Source: DASXMT01 sp963812965
GTDB lineage: Bacteria; Actinomycetota; Acidimicrobiia; Acidimicrobiales; RAAP-2
DNA length: 64,000 nucleotides
Assembly: GCA_963812965.1 (NCBI GenBank)
Contig: CAWEXG010000001.1
Span: 1 to 64,000, forward strand
Reading direction: 5' to 3'
Of this stretch, positions 17,330-26,068 are shown in pieces. The translations under genes were made by a program, and so were the position numbers. A model generated the notes under the pieces. It made no database searches. It saw only the letters and a program-made list of their open reading frames with translations, and was not told the DNA's origin. Position 1 is the stretch's first letter. Each line of letters opens with the position of its first letter.

Positions 17330-18298
17330 ATGACCGCACAACCCGCCGACGTGGTCACCGTGCTCACGCCGGGGAAGACCGAGTACGGGATGCAGCTTCC
17401 GGTCCAGTCCCAGAGCACCATCTACGTGCAGCCGTGGGAGATCGAAGCCGGTCCGGACGAGCTGGCCCAGGTGGCCGTGGCAGCGGACGAAGCCGGGTTC
17501 TTCTATATCGGCGTCTGCGATCACACCCTGATCCCAGAGCGCCTGGCCGGAGCCATGGGCACGACGTGGTACGACACCGTCGCCACCCTCGGGTGGCTGG
17601 CCGGCATCACCACCAACGTGCGACTGCTCTCCCACATCTACGTCCTCGCCCTCCGTCATCCGCTCCGGGCCGCCAAGGAGTTCGCCACCCTCGACGTCCT
17701 GTCCGGCGGCCGGGTGATCTGTGGGGTGGGCGCCGGGCACGTCTCCGAGGAGTTCGACCAGCTCGGACCGGCCTTCGACGAGCGTGGGCCCGCCACGGAC
17801 GAGGCGATGACCGGCCTGGCCAACGCCCTGGTCAACGAGTTCCCCGAGCTCCCCGGCCCCCGCTGGACAGCATCGGGGCTGGGACTGAAGCCTCGTCCCA
17901 TCCAGCTTCCCCGGCCTCCGATCTGGGCCGGTGGGTCGAGCCGCGCCGCGTTACGGCGGGTGGCTCGCTTCGCCGACGGGTGGCTCCCCCAGTCGCTCGG
18001 GCCCAACACCGAACTGCTGGCCCAGTTGCGGGAGCTCCGGGAGCAGGAGCGCCAGGGCGCCCCGCTGGATATCGGGGGCATCGCCGACTTCATCTACGTC
18101 GGCACGCCTCCAGCTGGGCTCACCCTTCCCAAAGGGACCGTCAGCGGTAGCGGTGCGGAGATTGCCGAGTACGTCCGCACGTTCGCTGCCGCCGGGGTCG
18201 GCCAGGTACAGGTGCGGTTCCCGGCCAGGTCACACAACGAGCTGTGCGACCAGATCGCTGCGTTCGGCGCCGAGGTCATCCCCCTGGTCGACGTCTGA
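17330..18298 (+). CDS. LLM-class (F420-dependent-type) oxidoreductase
   Basis: A 322-residue luciferase-like TIM-barrel protein. Family signs are the N-terminal GMQLPVQSQ, AADEAGFFYIGVCDH, the RPLRAAKEFATLDVLSGGRV-like strand (here HPLRAAKEFATLDVLSGGR) and GVGAGHVSEEF. In actinobacteria such enzymes mostly use F420; whether this one does cannot be seen. A strong ribosome-binding site (aaggggaggg) precedes ATG 17330. It sits downstream of the FadE pair, and mycobacterial steroid clusters also contain LLM oxidoreductases such as Rv3520c. Confidence 0.85.
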   Translation: MTAQPADVVTVLTPGKTEYGMQLPVQSQSTIYVQPWEIEAGPDELAQVAVAADEAGFFYIGVCDHTLIPERLAGAMGTTWYDTVATLGWLAGITTNVRLLSHIYVLALRHPLRAAKEFATLDVLSGGRVICGVGAGHVSEEFDQLGPAFDERGPATDEAMTGLANALVNEFPELPGPRWTASGLGLKPRPIQLPRPPIWAGGSSRAALRRVARFADGWLPQSLGPNTELLAQLRELREQERQGAPLDIGGIADFIYVGTPPAGLTLPKGTVSGSGAEIAEYVRTFAAAGVGQVQVRFPARSHNELCDQIAAFGAEVIPLVDV

Positions 18299-18324
18299 GG
18301 CGACGTCTGAGGCGACGTCTGAGG
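18289..18324 (+). repeat. 12-bp tandem repeat spanning the LLM gene stop codon
   Basis: Three exact copies of cgacgtctgagg at 18289, 18301 and 18313, followed by degenerate copies (cgacgcc, then cctgagg). The first copy contains the stop codon TGA of the oxidoreductase, so the repeat added only untranslated sequence. Confidence 0.93.
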
Positions 18325-18378
18325 CGACGCCAACAGCCTGAGGCGACACCGACGGCTCCTACCAATCCGAAACAGCCA

Positions 18379-18708
18379 CTACCGACCCGAGGGCGACGTG
18401 GTGGTCGTGGTAGAGCTGGGCGTGACGCCGGGGATCACGAAGGTACCGGAGCCGTCCTTCGGTGTGGTCGTCGACTTCGGCGGGTACTCGAGGGTGAGGG
18501 CCCCGAACCCCAGAAAGGCCACGACCATCAGGACCGTCGAGCGGCGTACCCGGAGTGCCTTGGTGACGGGGCGACCCATGAAGCCCCGTAGGCCCCGTCG
18601 CCTGGCTCGTTCACGTCCCCGTTGGGTGAAGGAGAAGCCGAAGCTGCTCGTCGGCACGTTCTGGTCGGTCTGGTCGTCCTGACCGCTCTGGTCGCTCTGG
18701 TCGCTCAT
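18379..18708 (-). CDS. Small single-pass membrane protein, downstream of MscS
   Basis: A 109-residue hypothetical protein. Its N-terminus is Asp/Gln/Ser-rich (SDQSDQSGQDDQTDQN), followed by a basic stretch (RGRERARRRGLRGFMGR). One hydrophobic segment (STVLMVVAFLGFGALTLEY, ~57-75) follows, then a Thr-rich C-terminus. Its ATG overlaps the stop of the MscS gene (ATGA), so they are probably translated together. No family recognised. Confidence 0.6.
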   Translation of the reverse strand: MSDQSDQSGQDDQTDQNVPTSSFGFSFTQRGRERARRRGLRGFMGRPVTKALRVRRSTVLMVVAFLGFGALTLEYPPKSTTTPKDGSGTFVIPGVTPSSTTTTTSPSGR

Positions 18709-19547
18709 GGCGCCATCGTGGTCTCACCGGCGAGCGGCGGCGAGCTGACCCCGGCGTCACGGAGGGCGATGGCCACCCGCAGCCGGAGCTCCCGTGCCAC
18801 GTCGAACTGCTGCCCGGGCAGGGTCCGGACGATCAGCCGGAGCAGCACGTAGCCGACCTCGATGGTCTCCACCCCGGCGACGATCGGGTCGCCCAGCAGC
18901 ACGTCCTTCCAGCTGTTGTCCGCGGCCATGTCGGACATGACGGTGCGGAGGATCGCCGTCACTTGTTCCAGATCCTCGGTCACCGGCACCGGTAGGTCGA
19001 TGACGGCGCGCGACCAGTCCTTGGAGAGGTTGGTCACCTGGCGCAGTGCGCTGTTGGGAACGACGATGAGCTCGCCCTGGGCCGTGCGGATCTTGGTGAC
19101 CCGCAGGGTGAGCTCCTCCACCGTGCCGGTGACCCCCACGGTCTGGCCCGGCTGCGAGAGACGGATCACGTCGCCGAACCCGAATTGGTGCTCGGCGAAG
19201 AGGAAGAACCCGGCCAACAGGTCCCCGACCACCTGCTGGGCGCCGAAGCCGATGGCGACACCGGCGACAGTAGCCGGAGCCACCAACGTGGTGAGGGGGA
19301 TCCCCAACCGGTCGATGCTGACGATGACGGCGACGAAGTAGGTGAGCGCCACCACCGTCCACTCGATGGCCTCGCTCACCGCCCGTGAGCGCTTGTTGCC
19401 TTCGCCGGCCACGCTGCCCGCCGACAGCAACTCGCGCACGTAGTTATCGATGCCGGCTCGGTGTCGAGCCCCCAGCCAGTGCGCCAGTCGGGCGAGCAGG
19501 CCTGCACCGATGAGGATCACGATCACCGGCAACAGAGAGTCCCGCAA
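18705..19547 (-). CDS. MscS-family mechanosensitive ion channel
   Basis: A 280-residue small-conductance mechanosensitive channel homologue. There are three hydrophobic segments: the first at the extreme N-terminus (LLPVIVILIGAGLLARLAHW), the second at ~63-80, and the pore-lining TM3 with small residues (VAGVAIGFGAQQVVGDLLAG). The MscS beta-domain follows (VRLSQPG...GTVEELTLRVTKIRT, VVPNSALRQVTNLS). It releases solutes on osmotic downshock. The start is uncertain: TTG 19547 is the only candidate after an in-frame stop just upstream. Confidence 0.87.
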   Translation of the reverse strand: MRDSLLPVIVILIGAGLLARLAHWLGARHRAGIDNYVRELLSAGSVAGEGNKRSRAVSEAIEWTVVALTYFVAVIVSIDRLGIPLTTLVAPATVAGVAIGFGAQQVVGDLLAGFFLFAEHQFGFGDVIRLSQPGQTVGVTGTVEELTLRVTKIRTAQGELIVVPNSALRQVTNLSKDWSRAVIDLPVPVTEDLEQVTAILRTVMSDMAADNSWKDVLLGDPIVAGVETIEVGYVLLRLIVRTLPGQQFDVARELRLRVAIALRDAGVSSPPLAGETTMAP

Positions 19548-19671
19548 CCAGTCGACGATGGATCGAAATTAGCAGCGGTGGCTCGGCTCGCACACCCGAC
19601 GGTGACGGCACCCGATGCGCAGGCCAGAGAGAACGGCGAGCCCTGGACTGCCTCTCTGTCGGGCCTCTAAG

Positions 19672-19686
19672 CTGACGGTCTGTCAG
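19672..19686. promoter_or_regulatory. CTGAC-N5-GTCAG inverted repeat (site C)
   Basis: CTGAC at 19672-19676 and GTCAG at 19682-19686 with spacer ggtct, 147 bp upstream of the D-aminoacylase-like gene at 19833. It is the third copy of the half-site arrangement also seen at 10327 and 13651, and shares the spacer bases ggt with site A. Confidence 0.5.
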
Positions 19687-19832
19687 TTCTGGCACGGGAC
19701 CCACAGCGCGGCGGCGCACCGGCGCAGGTCCGGGGCGTTTGGGCCACGACTGTATGCCGTGCCAGAGGAACCGAGTCCGGCAGGAAGAGGCCGGCAGACC
19801 GAACGAAGTAGCCGAAGGAGAAGAGGCCCATC

Positions 19833-21569
19833 ATGCTCGACTATGTGATCCGCAACGGCCAGGTGATCGACGGGACGGGAACACCGGCCCGAAAAGCCGA
19901 CGTCGGGATCAGCGACGGCGTCATCGTGGCCGTAGGCGAGATCACTGAGCAGGGCGCCACCGAACTCGACGCCGAGGGCCTCATCGTGGCCCCGGGCATC
20001 ATCGACCCCCACACCCACTACGACGCCCAGCTGTTCTGGGACCCGACCGCATCCCCCTCCAACCTCCACGGCGTCACCACGGTGATCGGTGGCAACTGTG
20101 GCTTCACCCTCGCCCCGATCAAGTCCGAGGACCACGACTACATCCGCCGGATGATGGCCAAGGTGGAGGGCATGCCACTGGTCGCTCTGGAGAACGGCGT
20201 CCCGTGGAACTGGACCAGCTTCGCCGACTACCTGGGCCGGCTGGAGGGGAACCTGGGCGTGAACGCCGGGTTCCTGGTGGGCCACTGCGCCATCCGGCGC
20301 TGGGTCATGGGCGCCGACCGCGCCTCGGAGGTGGCCAACGACGAAGAGGTGGCGGCCATGAGCACCCTCCTGGCCGAGTCGATCGAAGCCGGCGGGCTCG
20401 GGTTCTCGTCCTCGCAGTCCCGGACCCACTCGGACGGTGACGGCAACCCGATCTCGTCACGGAACGCCGACCGGCGGGAGATGCTGGCCTTCTGTGAAGT
20501 CGTGCGGGATCACCCGGGCACCACCTTGGAGTACATCACCAACGGCTGCCTCGACGCGTTCTCGGACGAGGAGATCGACCTGATGGTCGACATGTCCACC
20601 ACGGCGCGCCGGCCCTTGAACTGGAACCTGCTGACCATCGACTCGCGCTCACCGGAGAAGGTGGAGCGCCAGCTGGAGGCGTCGTCGAAGGCCGCCGAGG
20701 CGGGGGGCAGGATCGTGGCCCTGACCATGCCCACCCTGGTCCCGATGAACATGAGCTTCCGCACCCACTGTGCGTTGTTCCTCATCCCCGGATGGGGCGA
20801 CGTCATGGGCTTGCCGTTGGAGGAGCGGATCGAGAAGCTGCGTGACCCGGAGGTCCGCGCCCACCTGGACGAGCTGGCTCACTCGAAGGACGCCGGCGTC
20901 TTCCGCCGCCTCTCCCACTGGGCCAACTACATCATCGGCGACACCTTCTCGGAGACCAACGACGGCCTCAGCTGGAGGGACGTCGGCTCTATCGCAGAAG
21001 AGCAGGGCAAGGAGCCCTTCGACGCCCTCCTTGATTTGGTCATCGCCGACGACTTGCGGACGGTGCTGTGGCCCAAGGCCTCCGACGGCGACGACGCCTC
21101 GTGGCAGTTACGGGTGGACGTGTGGAACGACGACCGGGCCATGGTCGGCGGATCGGACGCCGGTGCCCATCTGGATCGGATGTGCGGGTCGAACTACCCC
21201 ACCTCGTTCCTGGGCGACTCGCTGCGGAAGCGGAAGCTGGTGTCGGTGGAGCGGGCGATCCAGCTGATGACCGAAGCGCCGGCAGAGCTGTTCGGGCTGG
21301 CCGACCGGGGTCGGATCGCCGAAGGCATGCGCGCCGACGTGTTCGTCTTCGACCCGGAGACCGTCGGCTCCGAGCCGGCCACGCTGGTGGCCGACCTGCC
21401 CGGGGGGAGCCCCCGGCTCATCGCCGATGCCAACGGCGTGGTCCGCGTCCTGGTCAACGGGGTGGAGACCATCGTCGACGGCAAGCCCACCGGCAACCTG
21501 CCCGGCACGCTGTTGCGGTCAGGTCGGGACACGGTGACCGTCGACCCGTCGCTGGCAACAGCGGGCTGA
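19833..21569 (+). CDS. Amidohydrolase, N-acyl-D-amino-acid deacylase-like
   Basis: A 578-residue amidohydrolase-3/urease-superfamily enzyme. The metal site motif DPHTHYDAQ is near residue 58, a GNCGFTLAPI segment near 88, and the C-terminal GGSDAGAHLDRM supplies the catalytic Asp. The family hydrolyses amide bonds of acylated amino acids or cyclic amides, but catabolic-cluster members often act on other ring substrates. It begins at ATG 19833 after a gaaggagaag ribosome-binding site. The site-C inverted repeat upstream suggests co-regulation with the acyl-CoA dehydrogenase operons. Confidence 0.83.
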   Translation: MLDYVIRNGQVIDGTGTPARKADVGISDGVIVAVGEITEQGATELDAEGLIVAPGIIDPHTHYDAQLFWDPTASPSNLHGVTTVIGGNCGFTLAPIKSEDHDYIRRMMAKVEGMPLVALENGVPWNWTSFADYLGRLEGNLGVNAGFLVGHCAIRRWVMGADRASEVANDEEVAAMSTLLAESIEAGGLGFSSSQSRTHSDGDGNPISSRNADRREMLAFCEVVRDHPGTTLEYITNGCLDAFSDEEIDLMVDMSTTARRPLNWNLLTIDSRSPEKVERQLEASSKAAEAGGRIVALTMPTLVPMNMSFRTHCALFLIPGWGDVMGLPLEERIEKLRDPEVRAHLDELAHSKDAGVFRRLSHWANYIIGDTFSETNDGLSWRDVGSIAEEQGKEPFDALLDLVIADDLRTVLWPKASDGDDASWQLRVDVWNDDRAMVGGSDAGAHLDRMCGSNYPTSFLGDSLRKRKLVSVERAIQLMTEAPAELFGLADRGRIAEGMRADVFVFDPETVGSEPATLVADLPGGSPRLIADANGVVRVLVNGVETIVDGKPTGNLPGTLLRSGRDTVTVDPSLATAG

Positions 21570-21791
21570 GGGTTCCTGGTCAGCAGGATCGGTAGCGAGG
21601 TGGGTGGCACCCGGTAGGCCACATCGAACATTCCGGTCACCCCGGCCTACAATGCCGACGGCGCGTCAGAAACAGATCTCCGTCACCGACCGGTACCCGT
21701 CGAGCCGGCAGCCCATCGAGGCCGGAGGGACCCGGGTCCGAACAACCCGGACCCATCGAACGACCCCAACACAACAAGGAAGCGAGCAGGC

Positions 21792-23261
21792 ATGAGCGAT
21801 CAGGTCACCAAGGACGAGCACCAGCTGCTGATCGGCGGGAAGTGGGTCGACGCCGGGGACGGCACCTACGACGTGATCAACCCTGCCACCGAGCAGGTGG
21901 TGGGCCAGGCCCCCAACGCCTCGGCCGACGACGCCAAAGCCGCTGCCGCTGCCGCTGCTAAGGCCTTTCCCGGGTGGTCCGCCACTCCGGTCGAAGAACG
22001 GCTGGCACTGCTGAAGAAGGCGTCGGCGGCGCTTCGGGCCAAGAACGACGCCCTCGTCCCGCTGGTGATCGCCGAGACCGGCGCCACCGCCTCGGTCGGC
22101 TCGCGCATGCAGGTTCCCATCAGTGCCGACCGGTTCGAGCGCTACTCACGAGACATCCGCCACGTGCAGGAGCACATGCTGCCGCCCATCGCCACCTCGG
22201 CCACCCCGCTGGCGCCAGGCGGCTTGGTCAGTGCGCTCGCCTACCGCCAACCGGTGGGTGTGGTCGCTGCCATCGCCTCGTACAACTTCCCGCTGACCAA
22301 CATGGCCGGGAAGGTCGCCCCTGCCCTGGCCATGGGTAACACCGTGATCATGAAGCCTGCCCCCCAGGATCCCTTGGCCGTCATCGAGCTTGCTCGGATA
22401 CTCGACGAGGTCGGCTTCCCGCCAGGAGTCGTCAACATCATCAACTCGCAGGGACCGGAGCCGGCCTCCGTGCTCACCGAGACGTCCGACGTCGACATGA
22501 TCTCCTTCACCGGCTCCACCGCCGTGGGCCAACGCATCGCCCAGTCCGGCGGGAAGACGATGAAGCGCCTGCTGTTGGAGCTCGGTGGCAAGGGTGCCGC
22601 CGTGCTGTTCGAGGACGCCGACCTGAAGACGGCCATCACCGCCATCGGCTCTACTTGGGCCTTCCACTCCGGACAGATCTGCACGGCGCCGACCCGCGCC
22701 GTGGTCCACCGGAGCATCTACGAGCAGGTGGTCCAAGGGCTGTCGATGTTCGCCGGCCACTTAAAGGTCGGGGACCCCACCGAGAAGGACACGATCGTCG
22801 GCCCGGTGATCTCTGCCGTCCAGCAGCAGCGGATCCTCGACCACATCGAGACCGGACGAAAGGAAGGCGAGGTGGTCGTGGGCGGGAACCGTCCCGAACA
22901 TCTGCCCACCGGCTACTACGTGGAGCCGACCCTGATCACCGGCAGCAACGACATCACCGTGGCACGCGAAGAGATCTTCGGCCCCGTGGTGGTCGTCATC
23001 CCCTTCGACGACGACGACGAGGGCGTGGCCATCGCCAACGACAGCGAGTTCGGTCTCTACGACTACGTGTTCTCCGGTGACACAGCGCGTGCGTTCCGGG
23101 TGGCCAAGCAGCTCCGGGCCGGCCACGTCGGCATCAACACGGCCCAGCGCAACATGGACGCTCCGTTCGGTGGGTTCAAGATGAGCGGCGTCGGTCGTGA
23201 CGGCGGTGACTACGGCCTCGAGGCGTACTCGGAGATGCAGTCCATCATCTGGGCCGGCTGA
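21792..23261 (+). CDS. Aldehyde dehydrogenase (NAD(P)-dependent)
   Basis: A 489-residue ALDH. Catalytic Cys297 is in HSGQICTAP, general base Glu263 in LELGGKGAA, the cofactor-binding Asn165 in SYNFPLTN, and FTGSTAVGQ closes the nucleotide site. It oxidises an aldehyde to a carboxylic acid. It lies 222 bp after the amidohydrolase gene on the same strand with a ribosome-binding site (aaggaagcgag), so it may be in the same transcript. Substrate unknown. Confidence 0.9.
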   Translation: MSDQVTKDEHQLLIGGKWVDAGDGTYDVINPATEQVVGQAPNASADDAKAAAAAAAKAFPGWSATPVEERLALLKKASAALRAKNDALVPLVIAETGATASVGSRMQVPISADRFERYSRDIRHVQEHMLPPIATSATPLAPGGLVSALAYRQPVGVVAAIASYNFPLTNMAGKVAPALAMGNTVIMKPAPQDPLAVIELARILDEVGFPPGVVNIINSQGPEPASVLTETSDVDMISFTGSTAVGQRIAQSGGKTMKRLLLELGGKGAAVLFEDADLKTAITAIGSTWAFHSGQICTAPTRAVVHRSIYEQVVQGLSMFAGHLKVGDPTEKDTIVGPVISAVQQQRILDHIETGRKEGEVVVGGNRPEHLPTGYYVEPTLITGSNDITVAREEIFGPVVVVIPFDDDDEGVAIANDSEFGLYDYVFSGDTARAFRVAKQLRAGHVGINTAQRNMDAPFGGFKMSGVGRDGGDYGLEAYSEMQSIIWAG

Positions 23262-23318
23262 CCCGGCTGGCTGATCCAGCCTCCTGACGGTCGCCGTCGC
23301 AGAGACAGCGCTGCTGTC

Positions 23319-23355
23319 ACGTCGGTTTCGAAGGCCTGAGCTCCAAGACCGACGT
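23319..23355. terminator. Possible hairpin after the aldehyde dehydrogenase gene
   Basis: ACGTCGGT at 23319-23326 and ACCGACGT at 23348-23355 form an 8-bp perfect stem with a 21-nt loop. No T-tract follows, so termination is only a guess. It lies between the convergent ALDH and antitoxin genes. Confidence 0.3.
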
Positions 23356-23376
23356 TCGACATGCTTGCCTATCCGG

Positions 23377-23733
23377 TCAGCTGGCCTCGGCAAGTCTTGC
23401 TGCCGTCTCGGCAGCGATCCGGGGCACAACATCGAGCGCGGCGCGGGTAGCGGCGTCCCAGACGGTCTGGTCCATACCGGATGGTTGTGATGCCGCAACG
23501 GCCAGGCGGTCGTTGATCCAACCACGCACCATCTCGCTCACCGTCGTACCTCGAGCTGTCGCCAGAGTGCGCAAGGTATCGATGGTCGTACCCGGGAGCC
23601 GCAGTGCGAAGGCAGACTTCGGCTCGTCGTCGATCCTCACATCCCGAGCCAGCACCGTTCCCTTCACGATGTGGTCAGACATGTCCCGGTCGTAGGACGC
23701 GCGATCCTCAGCCATCCGATCGATCTCAGCCAT
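23377..23733 (-). CDS. Putative antitoxin (ribbon-helix-helix-type)
   Basis: A 118-residue small protein. SAFALRLPGTTIDTLRTLATARGTTVSEMVRGWINDRL (written here as the segment ~40-76) resembles the strand-helix-helix of DNA-binding antitoxins. Its N-terminal ~35 residues are acidic and probably contact the toxin. It overlaps the upstream BrnT-like toxin gene by 8 bp, toxin first, which is the order of the BrnT-BrnA type. Likely autoregulates the pair. Family assignment is by pattern only. Confidence 0.65.
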   Translation of the reverse strand: MAEIDRMAEDRASYDRDMSDHIVKGTVLARDVRIDDEPKSAFALRLPGTTIDTLRTLATARGTTVSEMVRGWINDRLAVAASQPSGMDQTVWDAATRAALDVVPRIAAETAARLAEAS

Positions 23734-24022
23734 GTCCCATCGCCTCCTCTACCATTCGCCACTCCTTCGTCGTCATCGGTCGAGCCGTGACCACATAGGC
23801 AAACCCGGTCGCTGTCGGTGGTTCGGTCACCACCAGAACCGGTTTTCCCTTCCTCGTCGTTCCGTAAAACTCTCGTCTCCCCGGCCGGTGGTCATCGGAA
23901 ACGAACACCAGAACCTTCCCTGCTCCCAACACCACATCCTCGACGTCGACCGTTGAGATCTCGTGCCGAGCGATGTGCTCCTGGTTGAACTCGTCCCATA
24001 GCAATCCCACTACTGCCGCCAC
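23726..24022 (-). CDS. BrnT-like toxin
   Basis: A 98-residue protein. WDEFNQEHIARHEISTVDVE (~9-28), a central RREFYGTTRKGKPVLVV and the C-terminal TARPMTTKEWRMVEEA match the BrnT/DUF4258-like ribonuclease toxins, with the W-D-E-x-N-x-x-H-I-x-x-H pattern at the N-terminus. It is paired with and overlaps a ribbon-helix-helix-like antitoxin. A promoter is expected in the AT-richer sequence around 24030-24070. A second BrnT-like pair occurs at 36423. Confidence 0.7.
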   Translation of the reverse strand: MAAVVGLLWDEFNQEHIARHEISTVDVEDVVLGAGKVLVFVSDDHRPGRREFYGTTRKGKPVLVVTEPPTATGFAYVVTARPMTTKEWRMVEEAMGHG

Positions 24023-24234
24023 TCAGCAAGTGTAGCACATCGTATGACGTTGTATTACGAACATATGTCAGCGTCATGCATCTCGTTCCCCTCGGGAGTG
24101 AGGTGCGCGTCGCGGATGGCGCCAAAGAAGGGGTGCTCTCACCGCAGATCGGCAGTTCTGGCGCAGTGTTCCCTGAGCCCCGATCTCCTGCGGCAGCAAT
24201 GTCACGAGCCATCTCCGGCTAGACGTTGTGGGTC

Positions 24235-24852
24235 CTACTCTTCGACAGCAAGGTTGCCGTAGGTGGGCGCTCCGGCAGTCTCATAGGTGAGATGGACCGT
24301 GCCCTTGGGGTAGGCGACCGATTCGGTCAGGCGCAGCGCGGTGGGCACGGTCCCGTCGGCGAACACCCGCTTCCCACTGCCAAGCATCACCGGGTGCAAC
24401 CACAGGTTGAGCCGATCGACGAGGCCGAGGCGGAGGAGCGACTGCACGAGGTTGAGACTGCCAATGACGTGGACTTCGGGGTGGCGCTCCTTCAGGAGGG
24501 TGATCTCCTCGGCGAGGGGTTCGCCAACAAGGGTTGAGCCCTGCCAGGCCAAAGGTTCAGCGAGCGTACGGCTGACGACGTACTTGGGAACACCGTTGAG
24601 CAGGCCGGTGAACGGGATCTCCTGCGGAGCTGCCGGCCAGTAGTTGGCGAAGATCTCGTAGGTCAGTCGGCCGAGGAGCAGGGCGTCCATGCTCCTCGCT
24701 TGCTCGAACACGACCCCGCCGGACTCGTCGTCCCTGAATGGCGCCTGCCATCCGCCGTGCGTGAAGCCGTCGTCGAGATCCTCGTCGGGCCCTCCAGGCG
24801 CCTGTGCGACCCCGTCCAGCGTTACGAACTCGGTCACGATGAGTTTGCCCAT
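24235..24852 (-). CDS. Dihydrofolate reductase-family protein (RibD C-terminal-like)
   Basis: A 205-residue RibD/DHFR-fold protein (MGKLIVTEFVTLDGVAQAPG at the start, DALLLGRLTYEIFANYWP, VHVIGSLNLVQSLLRLGLVDRLNLWLHPVMLG as separate family blocks). Many actinobacteria carry such YyaP/YwjB-like reductases whose substrate is unknown; it is not the housekeeping folA. A good ribosome-binding site (gaaggggaag) precedes ATG 24852. A longer reading upstream lacks similarity. Confidence 0.82.
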   Translation of the reverse strand: MGKLIVTEFVTLDGVAQAPGGPDEDLDDGFTHGGWQAPFRDDESGGVVFEQARSMDALLLGRLTYEIFANYWPAAPQEIPFTGLLNGVPKYVVSRTLAEPLAWQGSTLVGEPLAEEITLLKERHPEVHVIGSLNLVQSLLRLGLVDRLNLWLHPVMLGSGKRVFADGTVPTALRLTESVAYPKGTVHLTYETAGAPTYGNLAVEE

Positions 24853-25099
24853 GGTGGCTTCCCCTTCCTCGTAGCGATGTATCCCTACCAGTGCAGACTC
24901 GAATCGCATGCAGAGCTCATCGCTGGCACCTGCCATCGCGACCTCGTACATACTGCCCGGTCTGAGCGAGTAGTGCTCCCCGCTGCCAGCACGACCTCCG
25001 CCGCGCCCCATCGACAGATCGGGAGCGCAGGCTGTCCTCCGTCGCCGAAACGCGAAAACCCATCTCATTTCGGCGACGGACCACTAATGTCTTCAGGCG

Positions 25100-25992
25100 A
25101 TGACCAGCCAGAGCGACTTCCAGACCGAGGTGAACAACCTCTTGTGGTTCCACTCGATCGACCTCGGCAACGGTGTCGTGACCAAGGGGATGTCCGAGCA
25201 GACCGTCCGAGCTGACCAGCTTCCCGATGTCACCGGGCGCACCGTGCTCGACATCGGCGCATGGGACGGGTACTACTCGTTCGAGGCCGAACGTCGTCAT
25301 GCCAGCCGTGTCGTCGCCCTGGACCACTACGCATGGGGGGTCGACTTCGGGCGCGGGGTGACTACTGGAACGAGTGCATCGCCAAGGGGGTGCTCCCCGA
25401 CCACACCAGGGACACCACCGACTTCTGGCGTGACGACCTGCCGGGTCGGCGGGGGTTCGAGTTCGCCCACAAGACGCTCAACAGCAAGGTCGAGCCGATC
25501 GTCGCCGACTTCATGACTACCGACCTCGATGAGCTCGGGACCTTCGATGTCGTCCTCTACCTGGGCGTGCTCTACCACATGCAAGAACCGCTGACCGCCA
25601 TGGAACGGCTCCGCCGAGTGACCGGATCGGTGGCAGTCATCGAGACCGAGGCAGTCCACCTCCACGGTTTCGACGACCAAAGTCTGATGCAGTTCCACGA
25701 CGACAGCTCCGTCGGCGTGGACTTCGGCAACTGGTACGTGCCCACCATCGGAGCCATCCGGTCCCTCGCCGTGGCGGCAGGGTTCTCCCGAGTCGAGGTG
25801 GTGGTCGGGCCTCCGCCCCGGCCCGAACCGACCCCGCCGTGGATGCCACCGGGACCGCCCGAACCGACCAACCTTCGGGAACGTCTCGGACGCCGATGGG
25901 CGCCCGTCGCCCCTCCTGCCACACCCCCGGCCGGACCACCCCCGTCGGCAGACACCCAGAACTACCGGGCCGTCGTCCGCGCCTTCGTCTGA
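25100..25992 (+). CDS. SAM-dependent methyltransferase, DUF1698/CmoB-like (frameshifted)
   Basis: Class I methyltransferase with the SAM-binding motif VLDIGAWDGYYSFEAERR near residue 50. The N-terminal block (LLWFHSIDLGNGVVTKGM) is like the tRNA-(mo5U34) methyltransferase-related family. The first frame breaks near base 25350. The second frame continues with GDYWNECIAKG, DVVLYLGVLYHMQEPL and ETEAVHLHGFDD, ending at 25992 with a Pro-rich segment. A single 1-bp deletion in the G-rich run at 25340-25360 explains the break. The likely corrected length is ~297 residues. Substrate unknown. Confidence 0.78.
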
Positions 25993-26068
25993 ATCTCTGT
26001 CATTCCCCGTCGACCCACCTTCATCGGCTCCTCTGGGACCCCGTACAGCAGAGCCCACCGCCCCCGGG

